Source of the DNA: Cyanobacteriota bacterium
GTDB lineage: Bacteria > Acidobacteriota > Vicinamibacteria > Vicinamibacterales > UBA2999
Assembly: GCA_019752015.1 (NCBI GenBank)
Contig: JAIEMQ010000042.1
Span: forward strand, 26,367 to 90,366
Direction: 5' to 3'
Length of the DNA: 64,000 nt
The notes under the pieces are model-generated. The model saw nothing but the letters and a program-made list of their open reading frames with translations, searched no databases and was not told where the DNA came from. This document shows positions 44,536 to 54,852 of the stretch, in pieces. The first letter of the stretch is position 1, and each line of letters opens with the position of its first letter. Position numbers and translations under genes: made by a program.

Positions 44536-45647
44536 AAAATAGCTTCCGCGGCGCGATCGCTGGCGCCCGGTCCGCCGAGCTGGCGCCGCACACTCTCGAG
44601 CGCCGCGATCATTTGATTGCGATACGGGTGATCGGTGAGGATGCGCACGGCTTCGGCCGTCACCGCTTCGGGCGTGCAGTGGTCCTGGATCAACTCGACG
44701 ACAATGCGGCGGCCCGCGATCAGGTTGACCATCGCGTACATGTCCACCCTGGCGAGGCCCTTCCCAAGCCGATATGTCATCGGCGACAGCTTGTAGATCA
44801 CCACCATCGGCTTGCCGTGCAGCGCGGTCTGCACGGTCGCAGTACCCGAAGCGGTGACCACCGCATCGCACGCATTCAACACATCGTCCGTCTGCACGTC
44901 GGCGATCCGAAGCGTCACGCCGCTCAAGCCAAACGGCTCGAACAGACCGTCATTCAGATTCGGCGCGCGGGCGACGACAAACTGCACGCCGGGCACTTGC
45001 GCCGCAATCGCCGGGATGGCGTGCGCGATCACCGGCGCGAGCCGCTCCAGCTCGTTCTTGCGGCTGCCGGGGAGCAGCGAGAGCACCGGCTGCGACGGAT
45101 CGAGGTTGAGTTGTTTCAGGAACGCCTCGCGCGTCATCCGCGGCTTCGCGAGATCGATCAGCGGATGGCCGACGAACCGCACGTCGATGCCGGCGCCCTT
45201 GTAGAGCGCTTCTTCGAACGGAAAGATCGGCAGCACGCGATCGACGCTGCGCCGCATCAGCCTGATACGGCCGGGACGCCACGCCCAGAGCTGCGGGCTG
45301 ATGTAATAGATGACCGGAATGCCCTGCTTCTTGATCAGCCGCATCAGCCGGAAATTGAAATCGGGATAGTCGATGACGACGAGCGCGTCGGGCTTGTGCT
45401 CGCGCGCCGCCCTGGTCAGCTTGCGCAGCGTCGCGATCGATCGCGGCACCACGCTGAGCGCCTCAGCCAGTCCGGTGACGCTCATGCCGTGGAAGTCGGC
45501 GATCAGGCGGCCGCCGGCGGCGGCAAAGCGCTCGCCGCCGAGGCCGAACACATCGACGTCGGGCTCGCGGCGGCGCAGCGCCTCGATCAGCGCGGCCGCA
45601 TACAGATCACCCGACGCCTCGCCGCAGGAAAACAGAAGTCGGGTCAG
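44511..45647 (-). CDS. lpxB: Lipid-A-disaccharide synthase
   Basis: Condenses UDP-diacylglucosamine with lipid X in lipid A synthesis. RLLFSCGEASGDLYAAALIE is the family opening; YYISPQLWAWRPGRI and LLPGSRKNELERL are diagnostic. About 378 residues, normal. No ATG, GTG or TTG lies close to the conserved opening. A CTG at 45647 overlaps the stop of the upstream M16 gene (CTGA), giving TRLLFSCGEASGD, and is the best start; a longer open frame to 45812 is antisense-like overlap with the M16 gene. Confidence 0.93.
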   Translation of the reverse strand: MTRLLFSCGEASGDLYAAALIEALRRREPDVDVFGLGGERFAAAGGRLIADFHGMSVTGLAEALSVVPRSIATLRKLTRAAREHKPDALVVIDYPDFNFRLMRLIKKQGIPVIYYISPQLWAWRPGRIRLMRRSVDRVLPIFPFEEALYKGAGIDVRFVGHPLIDLAKPRMTREAFLKQLNLDPSQPVLSLLPGSRKNELERLAPVIAHAIPAIAAQVPGVQFVVARAPNLNDGLFEPFGLSGVTLRIADVQTDDVLNACDAVVTASGTATVQTALHGKPMVVIYKLSPMTYRLGKGLARVDMYAMVNLIAGRRIVVELIQDHCTPEAVTAEAVRILTDHPYRNQMIAALESVRRQLGGPGASDRAAEAILEMVPRVP

Positions 45648-47196
45648 GGCCTCGGTGCTCCCGGACGCCTCATCAGGTCTGGTGAGAGCAGGTCGACGTT
45701 CGCGATCGGAATCCGCTCGATGTTGCCGAAGCCGACGCCCTTGAGATCGTTCACGAACCGATCGGCATCTCCCACCAGGACAACCGACAACTGCGACGGG
45801 CGGATGAACCATCGCGCGACGCGCTGGATTTCATCGGGCGTGACCTTCAGGATGCGCTCGCGGTAGCGCGGCAGTTCGTCCACCGGCAGCTCGTAGAACA
45901 ACTGATTGAGCACCTGCGTGGCAATCGCATCGGGCACTTCAATGGTCAGCGGGAAGTGGCCGACCATGTAGTCCTGCGCGCCTTCGAGCTCGCCGTCGCT
46001 GACGCGCTCGCGCTGCAGCCGCGTGAATTCGTCCACGACGACGCGCAGCGCTTCGGCGGTGGTCGCGGTCTGCGTGTCGGTTTCCGCGATCACGGCGCCG
46101 GCCAATTTGTAGGTGTTCAGATCGGCGGAGGCGCCGTAGGTCAGCTGCTTCTGAGAGCGCAGCACCTGCTGTAGCCGGTTCGCGCCTTCGCCGCCGAGAA
46201 TCTTCACCGTCTGATCGACGGCTTCGTAGTCGTTGTGCTTGCGCGGGATCGCGATGTGGCCGACGCGAATCTCCGTCTGCACCGCGTCCTTCTTGTCGAT
46301 CACGACGATGCGGCGGGTCGCATCCGGCGGTTCGGTGACGTTCAGCGCCGGCACTTCACCGGCCTGCCATGCGCCGAAATGTTTCTCGAGACCCGCCATC
46401 GCTTCTGCGGCGCTGATATCGCCGACCACGGCGATCAAGGCGTTGTTCGGCACGAAGTACTTCTTGTGGAAGTCGACGAAGTCGGCGCGCGTCAGTCCGG
46501 TCAGCGATTCCGGCGTGCCCGCACCGGGCATGCCGTACGGATGGAAGCCGTAAATCAGGCGCTCGATGACGCGATCGGCGACCGACTCCGGATCATCCGC
46601 GGCGACTTTCAGCGCGGATAGCGCCTGCGCCCGCTGGCGCTCGACTTCTTCCGGAGCGAACGCCGGGCGCTGCACCACGTCGGCGACGAGATCCAGCGCA
46701 ACGTCGTAGCTGTCTTTCATCACGATCGCGTTGACGGACGTCAGGTCCGTGCCGGCGCCCGTACCGAGCACGCCGCCAATGAAGTCGATGGTGTCGGCAA
46801 TCTGCTCGGCGGTGCGTTTGCCGGCGCCTTGATCGAGCAGCGTCGCCGTCAGCATGGCGAGGCCGTGTTTGCCCTTGGGATCGTACGCGGCGCCGGCGCG
46901 GATGATCATTCGCACGCTGACGACAGGCTGCTCGTTCTGGCTGACCAGCACGACCTGCATGCCGTTCGCGAGCTTGCGGATCTCGTACGGGGGGAACGTC
47001 ACCGGACGGGCCGGCAGCGGCCGCGGCGGATTGTCGCGCGGCCATTCGACTCGATTTTGCGCGCGTTCCGCGCGCAAAATCTCGCTCATGGCTTTGCCAC
47101 TGACGCGCTCCCTGAGACGCTCGGTGATGGTTGGGCCGGCGGCGACCAGGCCGGTGAGACCGCCGAACAGGACGATGGCGAGAACAGTCTTGGTCG

Positions 47197-47200
<4 letters not shown>
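45644..47200 (-). CDS. M16 peptidase-like protein, inactive-type subunit
   Basis: A secreted 518-residue M16 homologue (signal segment TVLAIVLFGGLTGLVAAG). The first domain has HGLAMLTATLLDQGAGKRTAEQ where active members have HXXEH, so zinc ligands are missing. It would form the non-catalytic partner of the enzyme encoded just upstream, as in other paired M16 systems. GTG start overlaps the partner's stop (GTGA). A perfect 13-bp palindrome (47053-47081) encodes residues 40-49. Confidence 0.88.
47053..47081. repeat. Perfect hairpin embedded in an M16 gene
   Basis: Arms GATTTTGCGCGCG and CGCGCGCAAAATC (13 bp each) with loop TTC. In frame, between signal segment and first peptidase domain. Confidence 0.7.
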
Positions 47201-48558
<1,358 letters not shown>

Positions 48559-48595
48559 CAGCTTTGTTCTTTTGTTCTTCGTTTTTTGTTCTTGG

Positions 48596-49627
48596 TTATT
48601 TCTCTTCGAGCTTCCTGAGCCGCTCCTCGAGCGCGCGCAACTGCTTGCGCATGTCGGGCAGCTTGCGGAACACCGCCGAGGATCGCCGCCATTCGCTGTT
48701 GGCAATCGCCGGATACCCGGAGATGAACGCGCCGGCGTCGACCGAATTGGTGATGCCCGTCTGGCCGGCCGCCTTGACGCCGTCACCGATCGTCAGGTGG
48801 CCGCCGACGCCCACCTGTCCGCCAAACACCACGTTATCGCCGACCACGGTGCTGCCGGCGATGCCGACCTGCGCCGCCAGCAGCACGTTCTTGCCGAGCA
48901 CCACGCCGTGCGCGATCTGCACCAGGTTGTCGATCTTCGTGCCGGCCTTGATGCGCGTCTCACCCACCGCGGGACGATCGATCGTCGTATTCGCGCCGAT
49001 CTCCACGTCGTCTTCAATCACCACCGGCGCTCTCTGCGGAATCTTCTCGTGCGAGCCGTCGGCGCGCTGCGCGAACCCGTAGCCGTCGCTGCCGACCACT
49101 GCGCCGTTCTGGACGATCACCCGCGCGCCGATCGTGCAGCGTTCGCGGATTGAGACGTGCGCATGCAGGATGCAGTCGGCGCCGATCGCCGTGCCGTCGC
49201 CGATCACAACGTGGGGATGAACGATGGTACGAGCACCGATCGTCGCGCCCGATCCGATCACGGCAAACGCGCTCACCGTGGCCGTGGGATCGATCCGCGC
49301 ATCGGGCGCAATCGACGCCAGCGAATGAACGCCGGCCGCGGGCGGCTTGTCGGGCGACAGCACCTGCGCGGCGCGGGCGAATGTCAGATAGGGAGACTGG
49401 CTGCGGATCACGGCGCACGGCACAGCGTCTCTTAATGATCCGGCTTCGCCGTTCATGATCACCGCGCTGGCCCTCGTCGACGCCAGCTTCGACGCGTACT
49501 TCGGATTGGCGAGGAACGTGAGATCGCCGGGCCCCGCCTCCTCGATCTTCGCCACGCGGCGAATCTCGATGGCGGCATCGCCTTCGACAGGGCATTCCAA
49601 GCGACGAGCCAGCTCGCCGAGCGTCAC
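48596..49627 (-). CDS. lpxD: UDP-3-O-(3-hydroxyacyl)glucosamine N-acyltransferase
   Basis: Third step of lipid A synthesis. 343 residues: uridine-binding N-terminal domain, a left-handed beta-helix of hexapeptide repeats (about 105-280), catalytic His in [11 protein letters not shown], and a C-terminal coiled helix ([16 protein letters not shown]). GTG start. Lies upstream of the M16 pair and lpxB on the same strand; A, C and other lpx genes are not in the window. Confidence 0.95.
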   Translation of the reverse strand: MTLGELARRLECPVEGDAAIEIRRVAKIEEAGPGDLTFLANPKYASKLASTRASAVIMNGEAGSLRDAVPCAVIRSQSPYLTFARAAQVLSPDKPPAAGVHSLASIAPDARIDPTATVSAFAVIGSGATIGARTIVHPHVVIGDGTAIGADCILHAHVSIRERCTIGARVIVQNGAVVGSDGYGFAQRADGSHEKIPQRAPVVIEDDVEIGANTTIDRPAVGETRIKAGTKIDNLVQIAHGVVLGKNVLLAAQVGIAGSTVVGDNVVFGGQVGVGGHLTIGDGVKAAGQTGITNSVDAGAFISGYPAIANSEWRRSSAVFRKLPDMRKQLRALEERLRKLEEK

Positions 49628-49640
49628 AATTTCGAGAATA

Positions 49641-50333
49641 TCACTGCTGGGTCTGGACCGGCGCCGCCATACGTTCCACGAATAGCGCCATCTTGGGCAT
49701 GTGCAAGCGGCGCGCGCACTCTTTGATCAGGCGATGGCGCATGTCATCGTCGAGCGAAAAGGCGTGACGCAAATCGGTGAGCGCGGGATCCGGCGCCACC
49801 GTCCAGCTGACGCGATACAGCGCGTTGACCGCCCCGCGCCACGCCAGGAAATGGCCCACCACCGTGAAGGTGAAGAGATAGCCCAGGATGTTGGGACCGG
49901 GCACCACCGCGACGGCCGCAGACAGGATCAACAGCAGCGTATGCGGAATCAGACGATTGCGATGAAAGTCGAGGTCACGCTTGATGTTCTCGCGCATCAG
50001 CTGTTCCGCATCGCGGGCCAGCAGATCGGCGGAGACGTGCAGGGTCGCGGACTGCGCCGTGCGCAAATGCCATAACAAGCGTTGCTCGGCGATACGCTCA
50101 GCGATCCAGCGGAGCGTGCGCTTGTGCAGGCGGCCGAAGACCGTCCTGGGTTCTTCGATGGCCTTCTGATGCCGCGATTCTTCGGCCTCTTTCAGCTGCT
50201 CGTTGAACCTCGCGCGCATCCGCGCGAAGAAGCCGCGGGCGTCAACCGGCTCTTCTGTTTCATCCGGCTCCGCGGCCTCGTAATAGCACTCGTAACGATC
50301 CGGACCGACGGGGACCAGGTAAACATCCATCAT
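49641..50333 (-). CDS. Membrane protein resembling mitochondrial K+/H+ exchange-related (Mit_KHE1-like)
   Basis: 230 residues beginning [19 protein letters not shown], an opening I associate with the Mit_KHE1-type family. A helical charged middle is followed by a hydrophobic hairpin ([34 protein letters not shown]). Family link is from memory of the N-terminal motif, so moderate confidence. The ATG overlaps the preceding gene's stop; part of a leftward operon ending in lpx genes. Confidence 0.6.
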   Translation of the reverse strand: MMDVYLVPVGPDRYECYYEAAEPDETEEPVDARGFFARMRARFNEQLKEAEESRHQKAIEEPRTVFGRLHKRTLRWIAERIAEQRLLWHLRTAQSATLHVSADLLARDAEQLMRENIKRDLDFHRNRLIPHTLLLILSAAVAVVPGPNILGYLFTFTVVGHFLAWRGAVNALYRVSWTVAPDPALTDLRHAFSLDDDMRHRLIKECARRLHMPKMALFVERMAAPVQTQQ

Positions 50334-51226
50334 CAGTTAGGACGTCGAATTCTTTGCGGAGTTCGCGGCAGCTCGACCGGAACCGCGGGACGGCCGGCGC
50401 TTTCCCAGGCTCCCGTGATCATCGCCGCGACCGATGCGATCGATTCGTTGAGCCGTTTTTCGAGCACCGGCAACGTGCCGGCCCCGAACGCTTCGAAGTA
50501 GGCATCGTCATAGAACTCGCGTCCAGCGGAGGCCTTGCGGTCGGACGCGAGGACGTTCGGCGCGGCACGATTGCTGACGAGCAGCGTCTCGAAGATAAAG
50601 TCGCGAGGATTGGTCACGGGCTTGATCGGCACCGGCGCGATCTTCAGCTTGCTGCGGTTGCGCTCGAACAGCTCCGCCTCCCACCGCGAATGCAGCCCGG
50701 TTTGATCGGTCAACTGGCCGTTGTAGTTCACCACCGCGTGAAGCGGCACGTGGGCATCGGACACGTAATGCGTGAGCACCGCGGCGTACAACACGATGTT
50801 GTCGCGTGCGTATCCGGGCATTTGCTTCTGCTTGAGCGATTCAAACTCGCGTTGCAGCCGCCCGTAGAATTCCTGCGCGCGCCACGGCAGCAGCCCTTGC
50901 GTCTCGATCACGTCCTTGCCGAATTTCTGCACCGCCTGGTCGTAATCGCGCGGCAGGGCCTCGAACGGATACGGGCCGAATGCCTTGTAGTCGATATCAA
51001 GAAAATGATTAGGCGGCTCGGCGTCCCAGCCGACATTGCGCCAGAGATCCGGATCGATCGCGCGCTCGACAATGAAGGCGCGGCGGTTCTCGAACAGCGG
51101 CTTCAGCTCGGCCGGCAGCAGCGCGATCATCCGATCGGCGATGAATTTGTGCGCTTCGAAGCCCCACGCGGACGCGGACAGCGGCAGGGCCAGCAGCGAC
51201 GCCAGGATCGCGATGAGGATCCGCAT
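50333..51226 (-). CDS. Secreted S1/P1 nuclease-like (zinc phospholipase C-fold) hydrolase
   Basis: 297 residues with a signal peptide (MRILIAILASLLALPLSASA) and mature N-terminus WGFEAH, the Trp1-binding feature of the S1/P1 nuclease/phospholipase C fold. Other trinuclear zinc ligands are visible: NHFLDID, LTHYVSDAHVPLHAVVNYNG and GLHSRWE. It would cleave nucleic acid or phospholipid outside the inner membrane. ATG at 51226 has TAATCT 7 nt upstream. Confidence 0.8.
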   Translation of the reverse strand: MRILIAILASLLALPLSASAWGFEAHKFIADRMIALLPAELKPLFENRRAFIVERAIDPDLWRNVGWDAEPPNHFLDIDYKAFGPYPFEALPRDYDQAVQKFGKDVIETQGLLPWRAQEFYGRLQREFESLKQKQMPGYARDNIVLYAAVLTHYVSDAHVPLHAVVNYNGQLTDQTGLHSRWEAELFERNRSKLKIAPVPIKPVTNPRDFIFETLLVSNRAAPNVLASDRKASAGREFYDDAYFEAFGAGTLPVLEKRLNESIASVAAMITGAWESAGRPAVPVELPRTPQRIRRPN

Positions 51227-51236
51227 GGTGATCAGA

Positions 51237-52139
51237 TTACTGCAGCTTGACCGAGGACCAGCCATAAGTTCCGGCGTTGGCGTATCGATAATCGTTAATC
51301 CAGATGCCTTCCGGCGGAATGGACGGATTGACCTGAACAAAGGGAAACCTCGACCACCGGAGATACGCCTGCGCCAACGGCGTCCGGATCGCCGCCTGCA
51401 CGTCGGGATCGTCCAGCCCCTTCTCGATGCCGAACCCGGCCGGGCGGAAGTGCGGCAGCGGATCGAACCAGAGATTGCCTTTCTCGTAGCGATCGCCCAT
51501 GTCGATCACCACTTCGCGCTTGAACGGATTGACGACGACCGGCGTCACCATGAATCGCAGACCGGCACGGCCGGCACGCTCGAGCCCGCCGGCGACTTCA
51601 CGCCGGGCAACCAGATTCGAGCCGATCATCGCGAGCACATAGATCGCCGCGAGCGACACGCCAATCCGCGCCACGCGTTGGCGGTTCCTGCCGAACCACC
51701 ACGCGGCGCCCAACAGCAGATAGAGCCAGGGATCGACGATGTAGAGCGCATCGCCGTAGAACCATTGCCCGGAAAACGGCATCAGCAAACGCACGCCGTA
51801 GCTGTTGCACCAGTCCATGAAGACGTGCAGCAACACGCCGACGACGGAGAACAACAGGATCTGCGATGGGACGACGCGATCGTCAGGGGAGGATCTCTTG
51901 CGATAGCGATCGTAGAGGAGCATCGCGCCGGTCAGCGCGATTGGCAGCGTCGCCTGCGCCAGCACGCCGTGCGTCCAGCCGCGGCGGAACGACATCGCCA
52001 GCGTGTTGGTGAGGAACACGCCGACGTCGATGTCCGGAAGGTTGTTGGCGATGACCAGCGTGCTGGTGGCCAGCGCGGTCCGCCGGTGGACGACGCGGCC
52101 GAGCGCCATCCCCACCAGCGAATGACACAGGTTATCCAT
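51237..52139 (-). CDS. DUF457/YdjM-like metal-dependent hydrolase, membrane protein
   Basis: A 300-residue polytopic membrane protein. MDNLCHSLVGMALGR, NNLPDIDV and GWTHG carry the His/Asp residues of the DUF457 family, repeated in LLHVFMDWCNSYG. About five membrane helices, then a soluble C-terminal domain. Related to LexA-regulated inner-membrane YdjM. Start overlaps the end of the acyl-CoA ligase gene. Confidence 0.88.
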   Translation of the reverse strand: MDNLCHSLVGMALGRVVHRRTALATSTLVIANNLPDIDVGVFLTNTLAMSFRRGWTHGVLAQATLPIALTGAMLLYDRYRKRSSPDDRVVPSQILLFSVVGVLLHVFMDWCNSYGVRLLMPFSGQWFYGDALYIVDPWLYLLLGAAWWFGRNRQRVARIGVSLAAIYVLAMIGSNLVARREVAGGLERAGRAGLRFMVTPVVVNPFKREVVIDMGDRYEKGNLWFDPLPHFRPAGFGIEKGLDDPDVQAAIRTPLAQAYLRWSRFPFVQVNPSIPPEGIWINDYRYANAGTYGWSSVKLQ

Positions 52140-53901
52140 TCCGGGCGGTTCCCGGCTCCCGGCTCCCGGCTCCCGGCTTTTTCCGCTCGAGATACGCCTG
52201 CTTCGCCTCGTCGCGAAGATCCTTCCTCAACACCTTGCCGACGTTGGATTTCGGCAGGTCGTTCTTGAACACCACGATGCGCGGCACCTTGTAGCCGGTC
52301 AGCGATTTCTTGCAGTGCTGTCGAATGTCCTCTTCGGTCACTGCCGGATCTTTCCTGGTCACGAACGCCACGACGATCTCGCCGCACTCGTCGTCCGGGA
52401 CGCCGACCACGGCGGTATCAGCGACGCCGGGATGCGCGGCGACGACGGCCTCGACTTCGTTCGGATACACGTTGAAGCCGCTTACGAGAATCATGTCCTT
52501 CTTGCGATCGACGATCTGGATGTAGCCGTCCTCATCCATCTTGGCGATGTCGCCGGTCGCCAGCCAGCCGTCGCGCAGCACCTTCGCGCTCTCATCAGGC
52601 CGCTGCCAGTAGCCCTGCATCACCTGCGGGCCCTTCACCCACAGCTCGCCGACTTCGCCGTGCGGCACGTCGCGGCCGTCACCATCGACGAAGCGGACGT
52701 CGGTGCCCGGCACCGGGACGCCAATTGCTTCACGCTTCGGCCGCTGGAACGGATTGAGCGTTGCGACCGGAGACGTTTCGGTCAGGCCGTAACCCTGGTA
52801 GATCGGCGTCCTGGTCATCGCTTCCCAGCGCTCGCCGATCACGGGCACGAGCGCCATGCCGCCGGCGACGGACCCTCGCAACGTCCATCCGCCACTGCTG
52901 CTGCGCCCGGTAAACCACGGCTCGTGCATCAGCCCTGCGAAGAGCGTGTTGACGCCGGTGAACCAGGTGATCGGTTCGGTCAACATCACCGTCTTCAAAT
53001 TCGAGAGCGGCCGCGGGCTCGGCACGAGCAGGTTTCTTCCACCGGCAAGGTAGAAGATCATCAGGTTCGCGGTGAAGGCGAAGATGTGGTACAGCGGCAG
53101 CGCCGTGAGCATCACTTCCTCGCCGAAACGCAGGAACGGCTTCCACATCGCCAGACCCTGCAGCGTATTCGCGACGAGATTGCCGTGCGTGAGCGTCGCG
53201 CCCTTCGCCACACCAGTCGTGCCGCCCGTGTATTGCAGCGCGGCAACGCTGCTGTGATTCAACGATTGCGCGTAGATCTTCGGATCGGCGCCGGCGCTGA
53301 TCTTCTGCGCGCCCTGCGCCAGCGCCTGCCGCATGGTGATGTGTGAGAAGGTGATCGGCGGGACCATCTTCTTGACATATTTCTGCACGGCGCTGATCAG
53401 GATTCTCTGCAGCGGCGGTAACAAATCCGAAATGCCGGCCACCACAACCGTGCGAATCGACGTCTTCGGCAGCACTTCGGCGACCTTGGTCGCGAACAGA
53501 TCGATCGCGATCAATCCGACCGCGCCACTGTCGGTGAACTGGTGCACCATCTCCGCCGTCGTGTAGAGCGGATTGGTGTTCGCCATCACCAGACCGGCTT
53601 TCAACGTGCCGAACACCGCAATCGGATAGGCGAGACAGTTGGGCATCTGGATCGCGACGCGATCGCCCGCCTTGAATCCCGCCACCTCCCGCAAGTAGAC
53701 GGCGAATTGATCCGATAACCGATCGACGTCCTCGAAGGTGATGCCGCCCTGGGATCCGTTTGGCAGCGCCAGCGTGAACGCCGGCTGCTTGGCGTACTTG
53801 GCCGACGCGTCGCGAATTGCCGCCGGCATGTGCGGATACGTCAGGGGGCCGAGCTCGGCTTCGGTGCCTGGCGGATAAAACTTCGTCCACGGACGACTCA
53901 T
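52132..53901 (-). CDS. fadD: Long-chain fatty-acid-CoA ligase (AMP-forming)
   Basis: Activates fatty acids to acyl-CoA. P-loop YTGGTTGVAKGATLTH, motif YQGYGLTETSPVATLNP, adenylate-binding GWLATGDIAKMDEDGYIQIVDR and the catalytic Lys near SNVGKVLRKDL. About 589 residues. ATG at 53901 or GTG at 53919; neither has a clear ribosome site. Tandem TCCCGGC repeats encode the C-terminal tail (KKPGAGSREPGTARNG) past the last conserved block. Confidence 0.92.
   Translation of the reverse strand: MSRPWTKFYPPGTEAELGPLTYPHMPAAIRDASAKYAKQPAFTLALPNGSQGGITFEDVDRLSDQFAVYLREVAGFKAGDRVAIQMPNCLAYPIAVFGTLKAGLVMANTNPLYTTAEMVHQFTDSGAVGLIAIDLFATKVAEVLPKTSIRTVVVAGISDLLPPLQRILISAVQKYVKKMVPPITFSHITMRQALAQGAQKISAGADPKIYAQSLNHSSVAALQYTGGTTGVAKGATLTHGNLVANTLQGLAMWKPFLRFGEEVMLTALPLYHIFAFTANLMIFYLAGGRNLLVPSPRPLSNLKTVMLTEPITWFTGVNTLFAGLMHEPWFTGRSSSGGWTLRGSVAGGMALVPVIGERWEAMTRTPIYQGYGLTETSPVATLNPFQRPKREAIGVPVPGTDVRFVDGDGRDVPHGEVGELWVKGPQVMQGYWQRPDESAKVLRDGWLATGDIAKMDEDGYIQIVDRKKDMILVSGFNVYPNEVEAVVAAHPGVADTAVVGVPDDECGEIVVAFVTRKDPAVTEEDIRQHCKKSLTGYKVPRIVVFKNDLPKSNVGKVLRKDLRDEAKQAYLERKKPGAGSREPGTARNG
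52147..52176. repeat. GGCTCCCGG tandem repeat in the 3' end of the ligase gene
   Basis: TTCCCGG then three GCTCCCGG units, in frame; related to 35627-35656. Confidence 0.65.
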
Positions 53902-53946
53902 GGGGCGCAATTCTTGCACAGGATCACGCTGGACACGTTTACCTAT

Positions 53947-54828
53947 ATGAAGCGAAGGCTGCTCATTGCCGCGCTATTTACGCTGATTGGCTCGGGAATC
54001 GCCTGCAGCAAGTCCGACAGCCCGACCACGCCCACGCCGACCGATCCGGCGAACGGTGCCATTTTTTACACAGCCATTGGCGCGAGCGACGGCATTGGCT
54101 TTGGCAGTTCTTCACCCTGCATCCCCTTCACCGACTGTCCAGATGGCGCGGGTTACGTCCAGATCCTGCGGCGCCGGTTGAGTGAAGGGGGACGCACAGT
54201 CGAGCATCGCAATCTCAGCATCCCCGGCGCGGTGTTGAGCAGGGCGATTGAAGACCTCGCGCGAGAGATCGGCCAGCCGATCAGCGAACTGGCTGGAAAC
54301 TTCGTCGAGCGCCAGGCGCCGTTCGTGCCGACGAATACGACGCACGTCACGATCTTCGCCGGCGGCAACGACGCCAACGTGATCGGCCGCGCCGCGCTGG
54401 CCGGCCGCGGCGGCAGCGATCCGAGCGCCTACATCGACGCGCAGGTGCGGCAGTGGGGCACCGACCTCGAAGATCTGGTCGCGCGCATCCGCAGCCGCGC
54501 GCCCAGCGCGCGCATTGTCGCGCTGAACATGATCAACCTGGCCGGCGCGCCGTATGTCTCGTCGCGGCCGCAATCCGAAAAGAGCATCATGCAGCGCATT
54601 GCCGTCGGCATTTCCGATCGCGTCAATGCGCTCACGAGCCGGAACGTGCTCGTCGTCGACCTGATGTGCGACGCGCGGCTGTATCAACCGTCGAACTATG
54701 CTTCGGACGGCTTCCACCCCGGCGACGGCGGCTATGCCGTGTTCGCCGAAGACACGCTGCCGGCGCTGCGAGACGGCGCCAACAATCAACCGAATACCGG
54801 ATGCGCACAGCGCCGGCTCTTCCCCTGA
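53947..54828 (+). CDS. SGNH/GDSL-like hydrolase lipoprotein
   Basis: 293 residues. Lipoprotein signal with lipobox SGIAC (about residues 16-20) and a Pro/Thr linker. Block I is AIGASDGIGFG, where Ala replaces the Asp of GDS; block III TIFAGGNDAN contains the Gly-Asn; block V DGFHPGDGGY has the catalytic Asp and His. So an outer-membrane- or inner-membrane-anchored esterase. ATG at 53947 opens the signal peptide; longer open frames lack it. Confidence 0.82.
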   Translation: MKRRLLIAALFTLIGSGIACSKSDSPTTPTPTDPANGAIFYTAIGASDGIGFGSSSPCIPFTDCPDGAGYVQILRRRLSEGGRTVEHRNLSIPGAVLSRAIEDLAREIGQPISELAGNFVERQAPFVPTNTTHVTIFAGGNDANVIGRAALAGRGGSDPSAYIDAQVRQWGTDLEDLVARIRSRAPSARIVALNMINLAGAPYVSSRPQSEKSIMQRIAVGISDRVNALTSRNVLVVDLMCDARLYQPSNYASDGFHPGDGGYAVFAEDTLPALRDGANNQPNTGCAQRRLFP

Positions 54829-54852
54829 TCCCCGATCCCTGATCCCCGATCC
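54829..54852. repeat. GATCCCTGATCCCC tandem between convergent genes
   Basis: Alternating GATCCCTGATCCCC units after the SGNH gene stop. A shorter form (GATCCCCCATCACCGATCCC) follows the ExeA-like gene near 5866-5885. Confidence 0.6.
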
